Of a DNA stretch of 64,000 nt, positions 57,836-64,000 are shown in pieces (the stretch's first letter is position 1; every line of letters begins with the position of its first letter). The stretch comes from Limnanthes douglasii subsp. nivea. Lineage: Eukaryota > Streptophyta > Magnoliopsida > Brassicales > Limnanthaceae. A program made the position numbers and the translations under genes. The notes under the pieces are model-generated. The model was given only the letters and a program-made list of their open reading frames with translations. It made no database searches and had not been told where the DNA came from. Location of the stretch: assembly GCA_036936605.1 (NCBI GenBank), contig JAUPFV010000001.1:118366771-118430770 (forward strand), written 5' to 3'.

Positions 57836-57957
57836 ATCAGGTATTTGATTTCGTATTAGATCTGATTGATAAAATTATCAGGTATTTGATTTCGTATTAG
57901 ATCCGATTGATAAAATTATCAGGTATTCGATTTCGTATTAGATCCAATTGATAAAAG
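57836..57957. repeat. 41-bp tandem repeat, three units
   Basis: Units start at 57836, 57877 and 57918 and contain ATCAGGTATTTGATTTCGTA and TTAGATC.GATTGATAAAA with one or two changes each. It is located in the leader of the truncated LTR element. Confidence 0.92.
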
Positions 57958-58469
57958 TGTAAGTACGAACAACACGATCTCAACACTAGTATGATATTGT
58001 CCGCTTCGGCACCCGAAGGCCCTCACGGCTTTGCATTTGGTCTACTACCAAAAGGCCTTATATTAGTTGAGGTATGTTCTTACTTATATACCACTGATCC
58101 TTCTCATGTTTAACCGATGTGGGATGTGAGACTTCGGTCGCCACCCTAACAAATCCTCCTCTCGAACAAAGTACCACTTAGCCTCCTCTCAATTGACTTT
58201 CATCCGCTCACTCTAATCAGAAGTTGCTGCACCTGAGTAATAGATCTTTTACAGCTGATCTATCTACTCACTCGACCATCCTATACATGTTCCTTAGCTC
58301 TACTGTCCACTCCAATCAAGTACCACCGCTTGATGAGTCATGAACGCTCCAAACTAGGATGTATAGAGTAGATCATTCACCTTGAGCATGACTACTGGTT
58401 CATCATGTTCGACCTCCGAGAATATTACCACCATCGCGTTCCGTCTGGGCCTGATGCTCTGATACCACA

Positions 58470-58706
58470 TGTTGGGAATATGGGGGTCCGGTCCACATAT
58501 TCCGCCTCCGTATATAAGTAAGAACAACACGATCTCAACACTAGTATGATATTGTCCGCTTTGGCACCCGAAGGCCCTCACAGCTTTGCATTTGGTCCAC
58601 TTCCAAAAGACCTCATACTAGTCGAGGTATGTTCATACTTATATACCATTGTTCCTTCCTATGTTTAACCTATGTGGGATGTGGGACTTTGGACGCCACC
58701 CTAACA
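58470..58706 (-). repeat. TRIM LTR B
   Basis: A complete 237-bp LTR. The primer-binding complement GCTCTGATACCACA lies directly to its left, which gives the minus-strand orientation. Confidence 0.9.
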
Positions 58707-58988
58707 AATCCTCCTCTCGAACAAAGTACCACATTAGCCTCCTCTCAATTGACTTTCATCCGCCCACTCTAATCAGGTTAGAAGACTACCTGACAATCGA
58801 GGCACTACGGATGTTACTGCTCACCTCCTATTAGACCATTATGTCTTGTTCCTTAACGCCACTCCAATCAAGCCACACCGCTTGATGAGCCACAAACACT
58901 CCAAACTTGGATCTCTAGAGCAGATCACCTTGAGCATGGCTACTGGTTCTTCATGTTTGACCTCTGCGAATATGGCTCTGATACCACG

Positions 58989-59240
58989 TGTTGGGAATAT
59001 GGGTGTTGTGAATATGGGGTCCGGTCCGCATATTTCACCTCCGTATATAAATAAGAACACAACCAATCTCAACACTAGTATGATATTGTCCGCTTTGCCA
59101 CCCGAAAGCCCTCACGGCTTTGCATTTGGTCCACTACCAAAAGGCCTCATATTAGTTGAGGTATGTTCTTACTTATATACCAATGATCCTTCCCATGTTT
59201 AACCGATGTGGGACGTGGGACTTTGGTCGCCACCCTAACA
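58989..59240 (-). repeat. TRIM LTR C
   Basis: 252 bp. It has a short repeated start (GGGTGTTGTGAATATGGGG) that makes it longer than its relatives. Confidence 0.9.
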
Positions 59241-59557
59241 AATCCTCCTCTCGAACAAAGTACCACTTAGCCTCATCTCAATTGACTTTCATCCGCTCAC
59301 TCTAATCAGAAGTTGCTGCACCTGAGAAATAGAGCTTTTACAGCGGATCCATCTACTCACTCGACCATCCTACGCCTGTTCCTTAGCTCCACTATCCACT
59401 CCAATCACGTACCACCGCTTGATGAGTCATAAAGCTCCGAACTAGGATGTATAGAGTAGATCATTCACCTTGAGCATGACTACTGGTTCCTCATGTTCGA
59501 CCTCAAAGAATATTACCACCATTGTGTTCCGTCTGGACCTGACGCTCTGTTAGCACA

Positions 59558-59794
59558 TTTTGGGAATATGGGGGTCCGGTCCACATATTCCACCTCCATA
59601 TATAAGTAAGAACAACACAATCTCAACACTAGTATGATATTGCCCGCTTTGGCACCTGAAGGCCCTCACGGCTTTGCATTTGGTCCACTTCCAAAAGGCC
59701 TCACACTAGTCGAGGTATGTTCATACTTATATACCATTGATCCTTCCCATGTTTAACCCATGTGGGATGTGAGACTTTGGTCGCCACCCTAACA
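59558..59794 (-). repeat. TRIM LTR D
   Basis: 237 bp. Its first bases are TTTTGGG instead of TGTTGGG. It forms the right end of the array. Confidence 0.88.
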
Positions 59795-60573
59795 TAAAAT
59801 TCAGCCAAACCTTCAAAGTGCAAATAACGTGCTAAAAAACTAGTCTTCAAATTCGTTTATAAAGTAAATAAGACTTAATTTAGTTAATAGTCTATCGAGT
59901 ATTTCTTTTTATATATATTTAGCTTTTCGGTTTCAAAATCATCTTTAAAAATTATTGACGTGCTAATATCTATATTTTAATCTTCGGTTTGTCAAAATTT
60001 AGAAATTTAGTTCACAGTCAGTAATTTTTTTATTAAAAACTAAATTTATAAATTTTAAAAATCAACTCCTAAATTTATAAATTTTGTAAGACTTGCGAGT
60101 TTAAAGTCTAATGAAAAGAAATGACTGAGAAAAACTATTTTCGCTGATTTAATCGTACAAATAACCTCCTTAAAACTGATTGGACCCATGGGTAGCCTAG
60201 CTTTGTTTCTTGAACTATAGGCTTCGGAGTTACAACATGATTACAGTTACGAACATTAACATATTCTACTAGTGAATGCGCAAATACTTTTGTTTAATGA
60301 AACATATTTGCAGGTAGCTTGGCATACCATCGGATTCGCTTAATAATCAGCATATACTACAGTTCTAAAAGAAGTTTTTGATCAATTTCCAACACAATGA
60401 CATATTATATTTATCTTTACTCGCTCTAGCCCTATAGTGTGTATATATATATCTCGCATTATACCCTTTTGGCTTTTTTTTCTTTATGCATCCTCATGGG
60501 CATTGAGCCCCTACACTTTTACACATCGAATGGATTATTTTACAGATCATGGTAAACAGAAGGAATTCTAAAG
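59795..60573. other. AT-rich non-coding interval
   Basis: No gene, RNA or bounded repeat was seen between the TRIM array and the copia element. Confidence 0.45.
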
Positions 60574-60804
60574 TGTTAGAATATTCAGTGTATTAAGTTT
60601 CCTTGTATAGGACTCTAAATTCTCTATATATTGAGAGCCTTACTATTGGTCAATTCTTGAATTACATCTCTAATGCATCAATAAAATAAAAGGGAACATT
60701 TTCTAATAAACATAAAACCATAGCCGTTTCCTGCGGCTACTTCTCTCTTTGTTTTTAACAAAGACAACAACTGAGATGCTACGTAGAACATGTGCATGTT
60801 AACA
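60574..60804 (+). repeat. 5' LTR of the rightmost copia element
   Basis: 231 bp bounded by TGTTAG and TAACA, directly followed by the primer-binding site. The transcript start is probably upstream of CTCTATATATTGAGAG near 60631, a TATA-like region. Confidence 0.8.
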
Positions 60805-60854
60805 TGGTATCAAAGCACGTGTGATTCTGGGAATTTTGAACATCCTCAATCAAG

Positions 60855-61748
60855 ATGGCTGGCAATGAAGTCGTGGTCAGTCAAATCCTTGATGAATTAA
60901 CAATGCAGATTGCTGCCATTCTAAGAAATGGTCTCAGAACACAACAACAAACAACTAACCCCGAGAATTTATCCCTAGGGATTAAAATCGGTGGTGACAA
61001 CTATGCCCTATGGGAAAACCTGATGAAGAAAGCAATTGGGGGAAGGGGGAGATGTTCTCACATTACAGGGGAGCCGACACCTCCATCCATAACTGACAAA
61101 ACATATACAAGGTGGGAACAAGATGATCAATGTGTTTTCACATGGATTATCCAGAATCTTGAATCCAGCTTGGTGAATAATGTCTCACAATATCCCACTG
61201 CAAAAGCCCTCTGGGATGGGTTAGCCACCACATACAGTTCTGGTACAGATTTCTTACAGGTGTTTGACCTTCATAAGAGGACTGATTCATTAAGGCAAGG
61301 GTCCGATACACTAGAAGACTTGTGGAACAAACTGCAGAACATCTGGATTTCTATAGATAGGCGAGATCCGAAACCTATGAAAGACCCAGAAGAAATTCAG
61401 ATCTACAATAAGAAGACTCGAGAACAAAGACTCTATCAATTGCTAATGGCGATTAATGACAAGCTGGAATTACTCAAGAGAGATATCCTGAAAAAGGATC
61501 CTCTTCCTTCCGTGGAAACAGCATATGCTACAATACGAAGGGAAGTGGCCATGCTTAATATACTAAAATCAACTTCTTCTGATAGTGACTCGATTGAAAT
61601 TGGAATGAGTTTGGCTGCTAAAGATTCTGCACAGAGGTTTAAATTCCGATCCAAAGAGAAAGAAGATAAATCCAAGTTGTATTGCACTCATTGTGGGATG
61701 AAGAAACACACTAAAGAGATATGTTTCCAGCTGGTTGGCTATCCATAA
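60855..61748 (+). CDS. Copia gag with CCHC knuckle
   Basis: A 297-codon frame. It encodes the capsid-like gag: SLGIKIGGDNYALWENLMKK near residue 35, then TRWEQDDQCVFTWIIQNL and ALWDGLATTYSSGTD, with LRQGSDTLEDLWNKLQNIW in the UBN2-type domain. A zinc-knuckle (YCTHCGMKKHTKEICFQ) lies near the end. The frame closes with GYP and a TAA, while the expected continuation (WWEDGHK) follows in the same frame, so the stop is probably a nonsense change and not the natural end. Confidence 0.9.
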   Translation: MAGNEVVVSQILDELTMQIAAILRNGLRTQQQTTNPENLSLGIKIGGDNYALWENLMKKAIGGRGRCSHITGEPTPPSITDKTYTRWEQDDQCVFTWIIQNLESSLVNNVSQYPTAKALWDGLATTYSSGTDFLQVFDLHKRTDSLRQGSDTLEDLWNKLQNIWISIDRRDPKPMKDPEEIQIYNKKTREQRLYQLLMAINDKLELLKRDILKKDPLPSVETAYATIRREVAMLNILKSTSSDSDSIEIGMSLAAKDSAQRFKFRSKEKEDKSKLYCTHCGMKKHTKEICFQLVGYP

Positions 61749-64000
61749 TGGTGGGAGGACGGTCATAAGGAGAAAAATAACCAGTGTTTCAGATCTAATG
61801 TCAAACGGGCTTCGTCTACAAGTGGTGGTGAAGATCCGACTAAAAATGAGCAAAGAAGTGTTACTGGTTTTGGAGGAATGGCGGCAAACTCCTATGAAAA
61901 ACTTGGAGGTAAAGGGTTTGAGAAATCAATGAATTGGATCTTTGATTGCGGGGCTACGGACACCATGTCTTATGATCCTAAAGACTTTGGTGACATGTCA
62001 TCTCCAAATAAATCCCATATTGAGACTGCTAGTGGAGAAATTTGTGAAATCAAAGGGGGAGGTTCAATTATTTTTTCGGAAAAAATGGAAATTAAAAACT
62101 GCCTCTACATTCCTTCACTATCCTTAAAGTTATTATCTGTTGGTCAAGTGACAAAACAACTCAACTGTGTGGTTCTTATGTATCCATTTTTTGCATTTTA
62201 CAGGACACTCGTACGAAGGAGATCATTGGGCGTGGTACTGAAGAAGGAGGTCTCTATTATGTTGATGAGGTAGATCATAAGGGACATGCCATGCTTGCTC
62301 ACAGAACAACCGAAAGGAAACTTTGGTTATGGCACCGACGACTTGGTCATCCTTCTTTTAGCTATCTTAAGAGTTTGTTTCCTAGTCTTTTTTTGAATAA
62401 TTTCATTCATGAGAAATTTTAAACCTGCATTCTTGTAAAAAATCATAGGGTCTCATTTAATCAAAGTAATACTAGAGTTGATTATGCTTTTTCGCTAATC
62501 CATTGTGATGTATGGGGTCCAGTACCAAATTCCACTAACAATCAAATCAAATACTTTGTTTTATTTGTGGATGATTTCTCAAGAATAACTTGGATATACT
62601 TCATGAAACATAAATCGGAAGTACAAGAAATATTTGTTTGTTTTTACAAAATGATTTTGACTCAATTTGAAAAAAAATACAGATTCTCCGTTCTGATAAT
62701 GGAACAGAGTTTATCAACCAAACAATGCATAATTTTTTCAAAACAAATGGTCTTATCTATCAAACCACTTGTCCAAACACACCTAAACAAAACTGTACTT
62801 CAAAACCAAAAAATCGTACTTTACTTGGAAAAACTCGTGCTATTATGATTGAATCTAGAGTTCCTCATTCTCTTTCGCCAGAAGCTCTTGCTACAACTAC
62901 GTATCTTGCAAATCGTCTACCAAGCCGATGTCTAGGAAATAAAACTCCATTACAAGTGCTTGCCACCCAAGTTACAATTCCATCTGTTATGACCTTACCA
63001 CCTCGTGTCTTTGGTTGTTTGGTGTTTGTTCATATCCCTAAAACTAGTCGAAACAAACTTAATCCTTGTGCTAAAAAGTGTGTATTCGTTGGATACGGTG
63101 TTCATCAAATGGGATATCGGTGTTACAATCTGGTTACTCGTCGAATCCATGTCACCATGGACTGTGACTTCCTAGAATCCAATTATTCTTTTGACCACCA
63201 ATCTCGTGCTCAGGGGGAGAAAGTAAGTGAATCACTTGACTGGTTGCTATATGAAAGTTACTTTGAGGATGTGCCGACAGAGTCGGTAGATGGCGCCACC
63301 GAACACGCCTCTTCCAACATAAAGGAGACTGACGAGGTAGTTCTTACCACCAATGATTCTCCCGAAGACAATGTCCAACAAAAAATAAATGCCATGGATA
63401 CTACCAGCGAATCAGCCGAATAAAATTTCCATCAAGATGTAAACAATTTACAATGTCATAATTCAAAAAATACTATTGACCATGACATTTCAGGAAGTTC
63501 ATTTGTTGAAAATCAAACTCTGGTTCTTCCCCCAAGAAAAAATAGAGGGGTTCCTCCTGACCGGTATTCACCGGAACACGTTCCTCGTGCTTCTACATAT
63601 CCGGTAAAAACGGACAGGAAAGCAGTGACAAAGATTGCAAAGGCGTTTTCAACTACTATTCTCTCTAAACAAATCCCTAAAACAACTCAAGAAGGTAAGA
63701 AGATGACTGAATGGCATGAGGTAATGAATACCGAAATGGAAGCTCTAAAAAGGAATGGTACACGGGAGAATTGTGTGTTACCACAAGGGAAGAAAGCAGC
63801 CGGGTGTAGATGCGTGTTTAATATAAAATATAAATCCAATGGCACCATTGAGCGACACAAGGCAAGATTGGTTGCCAAATGATATACACAAACATATGGT
63901 ATAGACTACTCTGAAACGTTCTCTCCGGTTGCAAAGAATTACACTATCAGAGTTTTACTTTCAATAACCGCGAATAAAGATTGACCTCTTCATCAATTTG
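61749..64000 (+). pseudogene. Copia pol: protease, integrase and start of reverse transcriptase, fragmented
   Basis: After the TAA the same frame continues to the protease, WIFDCGATDTMSYDPKDF (61935-61990), with CGA where most copia elements have SGA. The pre-integrase block LWHRRLGHPSF lies near 62325. The integrase core has LIHCDVWGPVP (62498), LFVDDFSRITWIYFMKHKS (62555-62610) and, in another frame from 62725, TTCPNTPKQNCTSKPKNRTL, where the usual QQNGxxERKNR pattern is eroded. The segment FGCLVFVHIPK, KCVFVGYGVHQMGYRCYN follows. Reverse transcriptase begins near 63705 (EWHEVMNTEMEALKRN) with GCRCVFNIKYKSNGTIERHK, then a TGA after RLVAK and TYGIDYSETFSPV. Window end. Confidence 0.88.

Larger units (their letters stand above)
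57958..59794 (-). mobile_element. Tandem TRIM array: four LTRs and three internal domains
   Basis: LTRs are at about 57960-58151 (5'-truncated in plus), 58470-58706, 58989-59240 and 59558-59794. In plus each starts TGTTGGGAATATGGG and ends CCACCCTAACA. They share ACTAGTATGATATTGTCCGC and CACGGCTTTGCATTTGGT (or a close variant). The three internal domains (58152-58469, 58707-58988, 59241-59557) begin AATCCTCCTCTCGAACAAAG and end at the complement of a primer-binding site, GCTCTGATACCAC, mutated to GCTCTGTTAGCAC in the third. No protein is encoded. Alternating LTR and internal units without fresh flanks imply LTR-LTR recombination and not separate insertions. Confidence 0.93.
60574..64000 (+). 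mobile_element. Ty1/copia retrotransposon, cut by the window end
   Basis: The left LTR (60574-60804) starts TGTTAGAATA and ends GTTAACA. TGGTATCAAAGC (60805-60816) is the primer-binding site. Gag starts at 60855; protease, integrase and the beginning of reverse transcriptase follow on the plus strand. The window ends within reverse transcriptase, so the right LTR and target duplication cannot be judged. Stops and indels make it defective. Confidence 0.93.

Noticed and set aside
57958..59794. Cassandra-type TRIM carrying 5S rRNA sequence
   Set aside because: The LTRs contain no recognisable 5S rRNA internal promoter or body sequence, so the array is called TRIM without that name.

Overview
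This is a flowering-plant nuclear DNA window, most likely from a eudicot. The only clearly intact host gene is a spliced homologue of the pectin methyltransferase QUA3. Nearly everything else is transposable-element sequence: Ty1/copia and Ty3/gypsy LTR elements, LTR elements without pol (TRIM and gag-only types), LINEs, MULEs and hAT-type elements, set in AT-rich decayed DNA. There are no operons, CRISPR arrays or bacterial-type features.

Layout. 1-1116: decayed copia pol (minus). 1760-5201: QUA3-like gene, 7 exons on the minus strand, with a 428-bp foldback element about 220 bp upstream of its start codon. 5882-11496: old LINE (minus). 11497-13770: short gypsy element whose internal region carries a piece of host eIF4A. 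13773-14867: miniature LTR element. 14868-17900: AT-rich, largely featureless. 17900-20560: decayed gypsy element (plus). 20700-21775 and 25905-29665: two copies of a decayed MULE transposase region (minus). The second copy is split by two hAT-like insertions whose boundaries can be read by comparison with the first copy and from 8-bp target duplications. 29671-31090: LINE ORF1 fragment. 31428-40160: a full-length LINE (plus) bounded by a perfect 17-bp target duplication, with a 2.3-kb GC-richer, mitochondrial-looking segment replacing part of ORF2. 41460-50084: a broken GC-richer locus of unknown identity, split by a young copia element (42108-47566) and a gag-only LTR element (47851-49516). 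50093-51136: hAT-type element containing an RNA polymerase III-like promoter and terminator. 51551-52361: F-box pseudogene cut by another copia element (52367-57486). 57635-57957: lone copia-type LTR and leader. 57958-59794: tandem TRIM array with four LTRs and three internal domains. 60574-64000: a copia element (plus) that runs off the window.

How it fits together. QUA3 is the one gene likely to work for the plant, probably in Golgi methylation of homogalacturonan. The rest records successive insertions. Exact target duplications support six of them: LINE 17 bp; three LTR elements AGCAT, GTGAT and AACGG; two hAT-type elements AACATTAG and CATGCAAT. I did not find an unmistakably new gene system. 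The observations I rate highest are the Pol III-like unit inside a hAT-type element, the eIF4A fragment captured by an LTR element, the mitochondrial-like segment inside a LINE, the tandem TRIM array, and the paired MULE copies that act as natural empty and filled sites. Boundaries quoted with target duplications are base-exact by eye; those of decayed elements are approximate.
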